Source of the DNA: 2-01-FULL-49-17 sp035549275 | Lineage (GTDB): Bacteria; Patescibacteriota; Minisyncoccia; 2-02-FULL-40-12; GWA2-44-9 | Direction: 5' to 3' | Length of the DNA stretch: 64,000 bases | Assembly: GCA_035549275.1 (NCBI GenBank) | Contig: DASZRH010000030.1 | Span: forward strand, 1 to 64,000 | The notes under the pieces: model-generated | Told to the model about the DNA's origin: nothing | Seen by the model: the letters and a program-made list of their open reading frames with translations, nothing else | Databases searched by the model: none | Shown: positions 7,842 to 15,618 of the stretch, piece after piece | Position numbering within the stretch: position 1 is the first letter of the stretch | How the letters are laid out: each line of letters starts with the position of its first letter | Program-made: the position numbers and the translations under genes

Positions 7842-8315
7842 ATGTTTGGCATATTCTCAAAAATCACTCGCCGCGCGGCATTAAGCGAGCGGATCGTTAA
7901 CAGCGAGGCCGGCGTGTATCTGTATATCCTTTTCCCGATGACGGTTGCCTTTCTGCTCACCTTTATCGGCGCCCGGACCATTAGCCACTTAAGCCCCGAT
8001 TTCTTCCTCAAGATTGTGCCTGGGCTGCATGTCCACCATTTTGCCTATGGCATTATCGTGCTCTCGGTCTCCGGCTATTTAGCTCTGGTCAACAACGGCC
8101 CCGCGGCAACATATTGGATTGCCCTTCTCCACGGCTTTGGGCTTGGCCTCGCCTTTGACGAATTTGGCATCTGGCTTAAATTAACCGATGACAGCGCAGC
8201 CCGGTGGACATACGACGGCGTCGCCATTCTGGCCGGCCTGTTTCTGATGCTCATTTCGGCCCGGACCGGGTACCTGGCCTTATCTCGATTATTCTCCAAA
8301 AAGAGCTCAATTTGA
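7842..8315 (+). CDS. Polytopic membrane protein of unknown function
   Basis: 157 aa with four to five hydrophobic segments (about 26-47, 61-77, 84-104, 126-148). Conserved-looking polar residues within or next to membrane segments include HVHH (61-64) and FDEF, which might bind a metal or ion. I do not recognise the family. The ATG at 7842 lies only 3 nt past tRNA-Gly, so its mRNA is probably released by tRNA 3' processing or is co-transcribed. The in-frame ATG at 7806 lies inside the tRNA and is not credible. A weak hairpin at 8324-8356 may terminate it. Confidence 0.7.
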   Translation: MFGIFSKITRRAALSERIVNSEAGVYLYILFPMTVAFLLTFIGARTISHLSPDFFLKIVPGLHVHHFAYGIIVLSVSGYLALVNNGPAATYWIALLHGFGLGLAFDEFGIWLKLTDDSAARWTYDGVAILAGLFLMLISARTGYLALSRLFSKKSSI

Positions 8316-8323
8316 CCCTTCAG

Positions 8324-8356
8324 AAACCCCGAAAAGGGCCCCTTTTGAGGGAGTTT
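8324..8356 (+). terminator. Possible terminator
   Basis: Imperfect stem around AAAAGG-GC-CCTTTT, continuing outward with mismatches to AAAC/GTTT. No clean T-run. Confidence 0.4.
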
Positions 8357-8363
8357 TAGGGTA

Positions 8364-8392
8364 TTGACTTTTTAGCCTATATTTGCTATAAT
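8364..8392 (+). promoter_or_regulatory. Promoter of the 3D-domain protein, with a ~104-nt leader
   Basis: TTGACT (8364-8369), 17-base spacer, TATAAT (8387-8392). Transcription should begin near 8399 and the ATG is at 8503, an unusually long leader for this window. It contains GTGGCT..GGCCAT followed by six T (about 8430-8450), a small possible attenuator. Confidence 0.75.
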
Positions 8393-8502
8393 GTAGCTAC
8401 AACCTAAAGAAGTGCCGTAGGGGTAGAAGTGGCTTAGTAGGCCATTTTTTGTTTGCAAAAAATCGCCTAAAAAACCCTTCCCTCCCTGCACTCCCTTGGG
8501 CC

Positions 8503-9060
8503 ATGAATATGATTAAAAAAGCTGGTATCGTTCTTTTCACCGTTGTGACCCTTGCTGGTGCTACTCCTTCCGCTGACGCCTCCCTGTTTGACTGGATCAG
8601 CAACCTGAAGGGTTCAAGCGCCAAGACAACTGACGCCACCGCGGCCTGGTCATTCGATACCCTGTATCAGAATATTCAGGGCATCTCCCTTGATCAGACT
8701 ACGACCGATATCAGTGCTGTGGCGGCTACGGCAGTGAACAGCGACAGTAAGAGCTCCTCAAAAACTCAATCTCGAACGATGGTCGTCGAGGCCACCGGTT
8801 ACTCTTCAACTCCGGACCAAACCGACGCCAGCCCGTTCATCACCGCCAAAGGTACGTATGTCCGCGACGGTATCATCGCTGCGAACTTCTTGCCGTTCGG
8901 TACGGTGGTGAAGATTCCGGATGTATTCGGCGACAAGATTTTCGTCGTCGAAGACCGCATGAACAAGCGCTATACAAACCGTATTGACGTTTGGTTCTCG
9001 GATACTCCGTCGGCTTTGAAGTTCGGCCTGAAGACCGTGAAGATCGAGATTCTCTCGTAA
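8503..9060 (+). CDS. Secreted 3D-domain (RlpA/MltA-like barrel) protein
   Basis: 184 aa. The N-terminal signal peptide spans about residues 1-26 (MNMIKKAGIVLFTVVTLAG then a small-residue cleavage region). A Ser/Thr-rich linker runs to about 88. A double-psi barrel 3D domain follows (YSSTPDQTDASPF, GTYVRDGIIAANFLPFGTVV, VEDRMNKRYTNRIDVWF). The Asp residues that name the 3D domain, found in lytic transglycosylases and resuscitation-type cell-wall enzymes, are present in the last motif. It is therefore likely to act on peptidoglycan outside the membrane. ATG 8503 is favoured because it opens the signal peptide; an upstream ATG (8449) would spoil it. Strong promoter and strong terminator make it a single-gene unit. 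Confidence 0.85.
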   Translation: MNMIKKAGIVLFTVVTLAGATPSADASLFDWISNLKGSSAKTTDATAAWSFDTLYQNIQGISLDQTTTDISAVAATAVNSDSKSSSKTQSRTMVVEATGYSSTPDQTDASPFITAKGTYVRDGIIAANFLPFGTVVKIPDVFGDKIFVVEDRMNKRYTNRIDVWFSDTPSALKFGLKTVKIEILS

Positions 9061-9061
9061 G

Positions 9062-9094
9062 ATCCAAAACCCGCGCTTCGCGCGGGTTTTGGAT
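9062..9094 (+). terminator. Intrinsic terminator
   Basis: 15-bp perfect stem, TTC loop, TTTTGGAT 3' arm, two bases after the stop codon. Confidence 0.9.
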
Positions 9095-9122
9095 TGCGCA
9101 AATCCGGATTTGGTGGTAAAAT
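9094..9122 (+). promoter_or_regulatory. tRNA-Arg/tRNA-Lys promoter
   Basis: TTGCGC (9094-9099), 17-base spacer, TAAAAT (9117-9122), directly abutting the preceding terminator. Confidence 0.6.
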
Positions 9123-9147
9123 ATATCTTGTTTTCGGTGAAGCTCCT

Positions 9148-9219
9148 GCACTCGTAGCTTAACGGATAAAGCAGCAGCCTTCGAAGCTGTTGATAGGGGT
9201 TCGATTCCCTTCGAGTGCA
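9148..9219 (+). tRNA. tRNA-Arg (anticodon TCG)
   Basis: Acceptor GCACTCG/CGAGTGC, anticodon loop CTTCGAA. CCA not encoded. Confidence 0.9.
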
Positions 9220-9232
9220 CACAACTCCACAC

Positions 9233-9305
9233 GCGCCCGTAGCTCAGTTGGTAGAGCAATTGCCTCTTAAGCAAATGGTCGTAGGTTCGAATCCTACCGG
9301 GCGCA
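9233..9305 (+). tRNA. tRNA-Lys (anticodon CTT)
   Basis: Acceptor GCGCCCG/CGGGCGC, anticodon loop CTCTTAA. CCA not encoded. It ends 4 bases before the stop codon of the convergent desulfurase gene, with no terminator between. Confidence 0.9.
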
Positions 9306-9309
9306 CAGC

Positions 9310-10461
9310 TTATACATTTCGATATCTTTTTCGGAGATCAGCAACTACTCTCGCCAAAGTTTTCACCGTATATTCAATATCTGATTTCGTAGTCTGGCGG
9401 CCGAGCGAAAAGCGAAGGCCGCCAGACAGGTACGCGGGCGCCAGGCCGATCGCTTTCAAAACGTGCGACGGCTCAACTTCGTGGCTGGTACAGGCCGAGC
9501 CGCTGCCGGCATAGATCCCGTACTTGTCGAGCTCCACCAGCACGATTTCGCTCTCCATGTTTGGAATGGATACATGAATGTTGTTTGGAAGGCGCACATC
9601 CCCTTCCGGTCCGCTGATGACGGCTTCGGGGAGTTCTTTTTTGATTAACTCGATCATCCAATCACGAAGCTTTGCCACCTTTTGATTTTCAGACGGTTTG
9701 ATGAGGCTAACCGCTTTGGCCAATCCTGCGATGGCGGGCAGATTTTCGGTACCGGCTCGAAGACCGTATTCCTGGCTGCCGCCCAACACGATGCCGCTCA
9801 CCGAGGTGCCGCGGCGGACGAATGTAACGCCGATCCCGCGCGGCCCGTATATCTTGGAGCCATTGAAGGTCAGGAGGTCAACTCCCAACCGCTGTACATC
9901 CATATCGAGCGCTCCAGCGGCCTGACACGCATCGGTGTGAAATACTACTCTGCGACCCGTTCGCTTGGCATATTCTCGGATAACTTTGCCGATTTTGGCG
10001 ATGGGCTGGATAGTCCCGATTTCATTGTTGGCATACATGATTGAAATCAGATCGGGTTTTTCTTTTTCAAGAAGCTTTTGAATATCTGCGGTCCGCACGT
10101 GGCCGAAACGGTCTACGGGAATGTATACAAGCCGAGCCGGCGTACAGGCCAATGCTTGGAGCACCGAGGGATGTTCAATCGGAGTCGTTAATACGACAGG
10201 ATTTTTCAAGCGCGAGAGCGCTCCCCGGAGAGCAAGATTGTTAGCTTCCGATCCGGAAGCGGTAAAGACAATTTCCGTTGATCGCGCGTTTAAAAAACGC
10301 GCGATCAACGTTCGAGCCGCTTCCACTGCCGCACGCGCCATCCGGCCTGCGTTATTGAAGGCTGACGGGTTGCCGGCCAAACGCGCAGCGGCATTCATCG
10401 CCGAAACCACCCGCGGATCCGTAGGCGTTGCGGCGGCATTGTCGAGATAGATATTTTTCAT
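9310..10461 (-). CDS. Cysteine desulfurase (NifS/IscS family)
   Basis: PLP enzyme that moves sulfur from cysteine to a protein-bound persulfide for Fe-S cluster or tRNA thiolation. The 383 aa show the IYLDNAAATP start, SGSEANNLA (about 70-77), HTDACQAAG (175-183), the PLP lysine in NGSKIYGPRGIG (K203), and GSGSACTS with the active-site Cys at 324. The start at 10461 begins the conserved N-terminus; a start 10 codons upstream is less likely. No iscU-like scaffold gene is adjacent. The gene contains two strong hairpins (9392-9427 and 10276-10310) within conserved codons. A minus-strand -10 TATAGT (10498-10493) precedes a GGCCTT/AAGGCC hairpin just before the ATG. Confidence 0.96.
   Translation of the reverse strand: MKNIYLDNAAATPTDPRVVSAMNAAARLAGNPSAFNNAGRMARAAVEAARTLIARFLNARSTEIVFTASGSEANNLALRGALSRLKNPVVLTTPIEHPSVLQALACTPARLVYIPVDRFGHVRTADIQKLLEKEKPDLISIMYANNEIGTIQPIAKIGKVIREYAKRTGRRVVFHTDACQAAGALDMDVQRLGVDLLTFNGSKIYGPRGIGVTFVRRGTSVSGIVLGGSQEYGLRAGTENLPAIAGLAKAVSLIKPSENQKVAKLRDWMIELIKKELPEAVISGPEGDVRLPNNIHVSIPNMESEIVLVELDKYGIYAGSGSACTSHEVEPSHVLKAIGLAPAYLSGGLRFSLGRQTTKSDIEYTVKTLARVVADLRKRYRNV
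9392..9427. repeat. In-gene inverted repeat, 11-bp arms
   Basis: Exact 11-bp arms 9392-9402 and 9417-9427 around a 14-base loop, in the 3' part of the desulfurase gene. Confidence 0.9.
10276..10310. repeat. In-gene perfect hairpin, 16-bp arms
   Basis: Arms 10276-10291 and 10295-10310 are exact with a 3-base loop. They encode the ordinary TLIARFLNARST region of the desulfurase, so this is not an insertion. Confidence 0.95.
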
Positions 10462-10512
10462 ACGAAAAATGGCCTTGGAAGGCCGTGTCAATACTATACC
10501 ACGTTTCTATAA

Positions 10513-10899
10513 TTAGAGGAAGGTTCGGGGCACGCGGGAGCGGGGCCAGAATGCCAGGGCCAGCAGGGCGGCGACCAGCCCCATATCTCGGACAGCGATT
10601 TCACCAAAGCCAGCAAAGAATGGAATCGCCGCCAGAAACACGGCTCCCAGAATGGCAAAGGTGCTTACGAACAGGTTAGCCAGGATCGCAATGCCGACCA
10701 AAACTTCAAAAGCGCCGAATAGGTAGGCCACTCCGTAGCCGGAGAGGGCCACCGATGATGCGGCTGTTACGAGCCAGCTCGGAATCCAAACGGCCAGCCA
10801 ATAGCTGGGATGAATGAATTTATCAATGCCGAGCCACAAAAAGACAAAAGCCAAGCCGAGACGGAGCAGTAAATTGGAATAGCGAAGGGACTGCCACAT
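10513..10899 (-). CDS. DoxX-family membrane protein
   Basis: 128 aa with four hydrophobic segments. It has the N-terminal RLGLAFVFLWLGIDKFIHP pattern and the later GAFEVLVGIAIL helix typical of DoxX/DoxD-like small membrane proteins. Members are linked to redox or respiratory functions, but the role in this organism is unknown. It is monocistronic, upstream of the desulfurase, and divergent from the ncRNA candidate. ATG 10899 follows a TATAAT/TATATT-rich region shared with the plus-strand promoter at 10901. Confidence 0.8.
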   Translation of the reverse strand: MWQSLRYSNLLLRLGLAFVFLWLGIDKFIHPSYWLAVWIPSWLVTAASSVALSGYGVAYLFGAFEVLVGIAILANLFVSTFAILGAVFLAAIPFFAGFGEIAVRDMGLVAALLALAFWPRSRVPRTFL

Positions 10900-10900
10900 A

Positions 10901-10929
10901 TTGACAGGGTTAATATATTATGGTATTAT
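10901..10929 (+). promoter_or_regulatory. Strong promoter with no downstream gene on its strand
   Basis: TTGACA (10901-10906), exactly 17 bases, TATTAT (10924-10929). It drives the interval 10936-11103, which ends at a terminator and holds no convincing reading frame. Confidence 0.8.
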
Positions 10930-10935
10930 TATACC

Positions 10936-11103
10936 ACCATGCAGTACTGGGCATCTCGAAGCCCCGTAGCCGCTTGTATTCTTTCCTTCCCGAGAGAATA
11001 CCCTATTTCCATCCATTGTATTACAAGGATGGACTTGGCTACAAGGGTTCCGAATGCCTGGTCCTAACTAAACGGCCCCGCTTTGCGGGGCCGTTTAGTT
11101 AGG
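10936..11103 (+). ncRNA. Candidate structured non-coding RNA
   Basis: A consensus promoter starts, and a 19-bp terminator ends, a stretch of about 168 nt that folds into a branched structure. P1 is 10946-10954 with 11054-11062 (9 bp, two G-U). A CCC/GGG helix follows, then P2 10966-10971 with 11037-11042 (GTAGCC/GGCTAC). This opens into two hairpins: 10976-10982 with 10995-11001, and 11008-11014 with 11027-11033, the latter extended by TTGT/ACAA (11016-11019/11023-11026). I do not recognise the RNA. It lacks the SRP apical motif, tmRNA features and the length of RNase P RNA. A 6S-like regulator or a lineage-specific RNA are possibilities. Confidence 0.6.
11063..11103. terminator. Bidirectional terminator (ncRNA and trigger factor)
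   Basis: 19-bp perfect stem with TTT loop. The trigger factor stop codon lies inside one arm, so the hairpin serves both convergent transcripts. Confidence 0.85.
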
Positions 11104-12373
11104 AGACACAGATTTTCTCTATATATTCGAAGGTTTTCTCGTTTAGCAATCGCGACTCGATATTCTGCCGGATCCGGTCAGCGTCGAGGTTCATAATGCC
11201 ATCGGGAGAAACCGTCGAATGCAGGACAGCCTGCAGGGCATCATTGGTCTCCTCGGGAGCCACCGAAATATTTTGTTTGCGGGCAATGGCATGGAGAACG
11301 AGAGACATCCGTACCTGCCGCTCGGCTTGGACGCGCCATTCATCGCGAAGCTGTTCCCGGGTTTTGTTTAGCTTCGCTAAATACATCGCCAATTCCATGT
11401 CGTGCTTATGGAGATCTTGGTCGAAATTCTGGACCATCAGATCCAGTTGGCGCTCAATCATCACGGCTGGAACCACCATGGTGCTGCCCGCAACAATCTT
11501 GTCCAGCACTTCACCGCGGACTCGCTGCTCTTCCTTTTCCTTTTTCTCCTCCAGCAATCCGTCTTTAATGCTTAGGATGAGCTGATCCATGTTACTGAAC
11601 TTACCCAGCGAACGGGCAAAATCGTCCGTCAATTCCGGCAGGGTGACGCGTTTAACGTCTACCATCGAAACCATGAAATCAAGTTTCTTGCCGGCGACGG
11701 CTTTGTTGCTGAAATCATCGGGTGCCGTAAGCGAAAATTCTTTGCGGTCGCCTTTCTTCATGCCAATCAACTGATCTTCAAATCCGGGCACAAAATTCCC
11801 TGCCCCAATGGTAATCGGGTGGTTCTTGCTGATGCCGCCTTCAATGACCGAGCCGTTTTCAGTCACCTCAAAATCAACTTCGACGCGATCTCCGGTTTCG
11901 GCCGGTCCGTCTTTTTCGGCCACTGATGCGCGAGACGATTTAATTGTCTCAATTGTTTCGTCAATTTCTTTGGGTTCAACAGACACCGGTCCGCGATGGA
12001 CGGAAATGGTCTCCAGTTTCGGCAACGTCACATCCGGAAACAACTGGAGAGCCACGGTGTACACCAGTTTCTCGGCCGAATTTTCTTGGACCTTGAGATC
12101 CGTCGCTTCAATTACATCAAAATTGTTGGAATCAATGATCTCGGCAAGACTGCGTTGAACCGCCGATTCCAGCGCTGTTTCCAAAATACGGGAAATACCG
12201 ATATGTTTGCGGACAACGTCGGGCGGCACTTTGCCCTTACGAAACCCGTCGACTTCCAGATCGCGCCCAAGCAATGCTTGGGCGCGATCTATATGCGAAG
12301 CAAGATCTTCAGCCGTAAGTTCAACGGTGAGCTGGAATTTGCCGTCTTCAAGTTTGGTGCGAGTAAACGTCAT
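11099..12373 (-). CDS. tig: Trigger factor
   Basis: Ribosome-associated chaperone and prolyl isomerase. 424 aa, close to the usual 430. The N-terminal ribosome-binding domain (1-115) ends in a fold containing VDGFRKGKVPPDVVRKHIG, where the GFRxGKxP signature is seen. An FKBP-type domain spans about 150-235 (GDRVEVDFEV, GAGNFVPGFEDQLIGMKKGD). A helical C-terminal chaperone domain follows. The start is set at 12373 because the family begins there; an upstream in-frame ATG lies inside nusA. It is 10 nt downstream of nusA, so the two form an operon. A 33-bp near-perfect palindrome lies at 12258-12290 inside the gene. Confidence 0.97.
   Translation of the reverse strand: MTFTRTKLEDGKFQLTVELTAEDLASHIDRAQALLGRDLEVDGFRKGKVPPDVVRKHIGISRILETALESAVQRSLAEIIDSNNFDVIEATDLKVQENSAEKLVYTVALQLFPDVTLPKLETISVHRGPVSVEPKEIDETIETIKSSRASVAEKDGPAETGDRVEVDFEVTENGSVIEGGISKNHPITIGAGNFVPGFEDQLIGMKKGDRKEFSLTAPDDFSNKAVAGKKLDFMVSMVDVKRVTLPELTDDFARSLGKFSNMDQLILSIKDGLLEEKKEKEEQRVRGEVLDKIVAGSTMVVPAVMIERQLDLMVQNFDQDLHKHDMELAMYLAKLNKTREQLRDEWRVQAERQVRMSLVLHAIARKQNISVAPEETNDALQAVLHSTVSPDGIMNLDADRIRQNIESRLLNEKTFEYIEKICVS
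12258..12290. repeat. In-gene palindrome, 16-bp arms, single-base centre
   Basis: Arms 12258-12273 and 12275-12290 are exactly complementary. They encode the ordinary DRAQALLGRDLE segment of trigger factor. Confidence 0.95.
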
Positions 12374-12383
12374 AGGGGTGAAG

Positions 12384-13661
12384 TTATTGCGCTGCCGGTT
12401 CAGAATCGGCCGGAGTAGTTTCTGCTGATTCCACGGCTTCCGCCGGCGCTGCGTCACTCTGATCGAAGTTCATGTTTTCTTTTGGCGAACGGACATCAAT
12501 CTTCCAGCCGGTCAGTTTAGCGGCGAGACGGACGTTCTGTCCGCGCTTGCCGATCGCCAGCGAGAACTGATCGTCGGAGACTTCAACAAGCGCATGTTTG
12601 TGCTCTTCGTCGAGAATCTTCACATCCAAAACCTTGGCCGGTGAAAACGAATGGGCAATAAACTGTTTAGGTGAATCGTTCCAAAGAATAATATCGATCT
12701 TCTCGCCAGAAAGCTCGTTGATGACGGTCTGGACGCGAACGCCTTTCTGGCCAACCAGCGAACCGATCGGATCAATGCCTTCTTCTTTTGAATAGACGGC
12801 GATTTTGGTGCGGGATCCCGCTTCGCGGGCAATGGCTTTTACTTCCACGCTTCCGGCGTCGATTTCCGGCACTTCAACGCGGAAAAGGCCAAGCACAAGC
12901 CGAGGATCGGCGCGCGACAGCAGTACTGCCGGCCCGCGAGATGTTTCTTCGGCTTTTAGGATCATGAATCGGTAGCGCTGGCCAATCTGATAGGAATCAG
13001 TGTACATCTGCTCGGCCGGTGTCAACAAGGCGTTTGTCTTGCCTAAATCAACGAAAACCAGCGCCCCTTCCCGACGCTGAACCAGCCCGCTGACCACTTC
13101 GCCTTCACGACCTTTGAATTCGGAGAGAATCGCGCTGCGCTCGGCTTCGCGAAGCCGCTGAATGATAACCTGTTTGGCTGTTTGAGCGGCAATGCGGCCA
13201 AAATCGGTCTTGGGTTCGAGCGGAATGATAATCTCGTCTCCGATTTCCGCTTTTTTGTTCTTTTGGCGGGCATCGGCGAGAGTGATGTGTTTTTCGGGGT
13301 TAAATTTGATCTTAGCCTCGTCAGCCGTTTCGGCAGGTTCGGAAGCCACCGGGCCGCGCATGCGGCGCGTTCCCTCCATATCCTGAAAATCGGGCCGGTC
13401 TTCAATGATCTTAGCTGGCAATTGGCCGGTGATGTTTCCCTCTTCGTCCGCGCCCTCAACAACGTAGAAAATTTGAGTAATATCCAGCTTGCCCGTTTCG
13501 GCGTCGAGCTTGGCACGGATGATCTGGCCTTTCTTGCCGTATTCGCGCTTGTAGGCAGCGGCGATGGCGGCTTCGATCGTTTCAAAAACGCTCTCTTCGG
13601 AAATACCCTTCTCTTCCGAAATCTGGCGGATGGCTGACGCAAACTGTTTGGTATCTAGCAT
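12384..13661 (-). CDS. nusA: Transcription termination/antitermination factor NusA
   Basis: RNA polymerase-binding factor for pausing, termination and antitermination. 425 aa: N-terminal domain (1-180, opening with IRQISEEKGISEE), S1 domain (about 185-255, GLVQRREGALVFVDLG), KH1 (IGSLVGQKGVRVQTVINEL) and KH2 (FSLAIGKRGQNVRLAAKLTGW). It ends in an acidic Ala/Glu tail, without the extra C-terminal repeats of enterobacteria. rimP, its usual upstream partner, is absent; a 40-codon frame ends 2 nt before the ATG instead. Trigger factor follows 10 nt downstream. Confidence 0.97.
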   Translation of the reverse strand: MLDTKQFASAIRQISEEKGISEESVFETIEAAIAAAYKREYGKKGQIIRAKLDAETGKLDITQIFYVVEGADEEGNITGQLPAKIIEDRPDFQDMEGTRRMRGPVASEPAETADEAKIKFNPEKHITLADARQKNKKAEIGDEIIIPLEPKTDFGRIAAQTAKQVIIQRLREAERSAILSEFKGREGEVVSGLVQRREGALVFVDLGKTNALLTPAEQMYTDSYQIGQRYRFMILKAEETSRGPAVLLSRADPRLVLGLFRVEVPEIDAGSVEVKAIAREAGSRTKIAVYSKEEGIDPIGSLVGQKGVRVQTVINELSGEKIDIILWNDSPKQFIAHSFSPAKVLDVKILDEEHKHALVEVSDDQFSLAIGKRGQNVRLAAKLTGWKIDVRSPKENMNFDQSDAAPAEAVESAETTPADSEPAAQ

Positions 13662-13663
13662 AT

Positions 13664-13786
13664 CTATGAAAGCGCGTCTTGAACGTCGAGAATGAGCGTT
13701 ACTCCTTCTGTCGGCTTCAAAAAGGCTCCGTTCTTAAGAATACAGGCCCGCGGGCGCGGACCTTTACAATCAATCAATGGAACCAT
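13664..13786 (-). CDS. Possible 40-aa peptide directly upstream of nusA
   Basis: ATG 13786 to TAG 13664, with the nusA ATG two bases later, in the place where rimP is normally found. The peptide is basic then hydrophobic, has a Cys pair (residues 7 and 15), and shows no recognisable family. No Shine-Dalgarno is present. A TATCAT box overlapping its ATG could instead be the nusA -10, which would abolish the peptide. Nothing else is seen in the 285-nt gap between nusA and the next gene except the promoter at 13922. Confidence 0.3.
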   Translation of the reverse strand: MVPLIDCKGPRPRACILKNGAFLKPTEGVTLILDVQDALS

Positions 13787-13946
13787 GATACCAGAGATGC
13801 TTCGGCCAGTCAAGCGAGCCGTCTTATCCACAAAAATCTATTTACATTCAGCGGCTGTTCGATAGATTAAGGCATCGGCAAACGTTTTCCGCTGCCGAGA
13901 GACACCCTTTCAGAACCAGTGTGGTATAATATGTACAGTATATTCC

Positions 13947-15608
13947 ATGTCCGACATTCTCCATCCCAACAAAAACGAGGAACTTGAAAAAAAGCTCGCT
14001 CAAACGCGCGCCCACGGCGCGGAGGACCAATATCGGCTCAACGCCGAGCGGCTTGGACTGCCATTCTCTGACCTGGCTTCAGTACCCATCGATGCCGAAG
14101 CGCTTTCCATCATTCCTGAGCAGGCCGCTCGGCATGCCGGCGCGGCCGCGGTAGTCAAATCTGGCATCGCGGTTACCATCGCCGCCATCGATCCTGAAAA
14201 CCCTGCACTCAAAGAACTTATCACCGATCTTGAAAAACGGGGCTTTAAAATATCAATCATTATAACCAGCCCGGCGGGCCTGGAACGGGCTTTCAAGCGC
14301 TATGACAGTGTTAAAATTCAAGCCAAAACGGATCTCGGCTCGGTTGAAATTAACGAAGACGAGCTTTCGGCTTTGCAGGTCCAGATCGGCAGCGTTACCG
14401 ATTTGAAACAGCAGGTATCGGGCATTTCGGTAACCAAGCTACTGGAAATTTTACTGGCCGGCGCCCTGAAAATCAGCGCCTCCGACGTCCACTTTGAACC
14501 AACCGCTACCGCCGTCCGCCTTCGCTATCGCTTTGACGGCGTGCTTCAAGATGTCACCGAAATCGATATTCAATCCTATCAGAAAGTCCTCAATCGCCTG
14601 AAAGTCTTGGGCCGACTCAAACTCAACATTCACAACAGTCCTCAAGACGGACGATTCACTATCAAACAGCAGCACGTAGACATTGAGGTGCGCGTATCGG
14701 TCTTGCCCAGCGAATACGGCGAAACCGTCGTAATGCGTTTGCTCGACCCGCGGACCATTCACGGTTCCCTCGAAGACCTGGGCATGCGGCCCGACTTTCT
14801 AGCGATGGCCAAAGAGCAGATCAGCAAACCGACGGGCGCAATTTTCACGACCGGCCCGACCGGCGCCGGCAAAACGACAACCCTCTACGCGTTCTTGAAT
14901 TTCTTGAACTCTTCAGACTCAAAAATCATCACCATCGAAGACCCAATCGAATACCACGTGGCCGGCGTCTCGCAAACTCAAGTTGACCCCTCCAAGGGCT
15001 ACACCTTCGCGAACGGCCTTCGGGCCATTGTCCGACAGGATCCCGATATCGTTCTCGTCGGCGAAGTTCGAGATGCGGAAACGGCCGATATCGCCCTCAA
15101 CGCCGCCTTGACCGGCCACCTGGTGCTTTCAACTCTTCATACTAACGACGCTGCCGGTACCATTCCCCGCCTGATTGACCTGGGTGTGAAGCCCGAAGTG
15201 ATTGCACCCGCGATTCGTATGGCCATGGCTCAGCGCCTGGTCCGCAAACTTTGTCCGGATTGCAAAGAAAAACAAAAGATAACTCCGGCCATTCTGGAGA
15301 AAATCAAAAAAGACCTCGAACCGATCCGCCAAAAGTTCTCGCTGTCCGTAATGGACGAAAATATCGAAATCTACGCCGCCAAAGGCTGCGAAAAATGCAA
15401 TAATGCCGGCTATCGCGGCCGGATCGGACTCTATGAAGGGTTTCTGGTTACCCGCGAAATGGAGCAGCTGATTCTATCAAGTCCGGCCATATCGGCGGTC
15501 AGAGACCTGGCAATCCAACAGGGCATGATTACGATGCAGCAGGACGGATATATGAAGCTGCTAGCCGGTGTAACATCGTTCGATGAAATTGAACGAATAT
15601 TAGGATGA
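13947..15608 (+). CDS. GspE/PilB-type secretion ATPase (second, orphan copy)
   Basis: Hexameric ATPase of the type II secretion/type IV pilus class. 553 aa: N-terminal MshEN-like region (about 1-140), RASDVH-like ISASDVHFEP (177-186), Walker A GPTGAGKT (303-310), Asp box IEDPIEYH (330-337), Walker B VLVGEVRD (369-376), His box GHLVLSTLHTND (390-401), and a C-terminal four-Cys zinc motif (CPDC and CEKC). It stands alone, 40 kb from the pilus operon, whose own PilB is the other copy. A -10 TATAAT (13922-13927) lies 19 nt before the ATG. It could power a separate pseudopilus or extend the pilus under other conditions. Confidence 0.93.
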   Translation: MSDILHPNKNEELEKKLAQTRAHGAEDQYRLNAERLGLPFSDLASVPIDAEALSIIPEQAARHAGAAAVVKSGIAVTIAAIDPENPALKELITDLEKRGFKISIIITSPAGLERAFKRYDSVKIQAKTDLGSVEINEDELSALQVQIGSVTDLKQQVSGISVTKLLEILLAGALKISASDVHFEPTATAVRLRYRFDGVLQDVTEIDIQSYQKVLNRLKVLGRLKLNIHNSPQDGRFTIKQQHVDIEVRVSVLPSEYGETVVMRLLDPRTIHGSLEDLGMRPDFLAMAKEQISKPTGAIFTTGPTGAGKTTTLYAFLNFLNSSDSKIITIEDPIEYHVAGVSQTQVDPSKGYTFANGLRAIVRQDPDIVLVGEVRDAETADIALNAALTGHLVLSTLHTNDAAGTIPRLIDLGVKPEVIAPAIRMAMAQRLVRKLCPDCKEKQKITPAILEKIKKDLEPIRQKFSLSVMDENIEIYAAKGCEKCNNAGYRGRIGLYEGFLVTREMEQLILSSPAISAVRDLAIQQGMITMQQDGYMKLLAGVTSFDEIERILG

Positions 15609-15618
15609 AAAACACACA

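Noticed and set aside
8399..8502. A c-di-AMP riboswitch before the 3D-domain gene
   Set aside because: Such riboswitches precede some cell-wall hydrolase genes, but the leader is too short and lacks the conserved core as far as I can see.
10920..11102. A 60-codon frame in the ncRNA interval
   Set aside because: It starts in the -10 region, has no leader or Shine-Dalgarno, and the DNA is better explained by paired helices and a terminator.
13679..13870. A 63-codon plus-strand frame between nusA and the orphan ATPase
   Set aside because: No ribosome site, no protein-like pattern, and antisense to the possible 40-codon frame.
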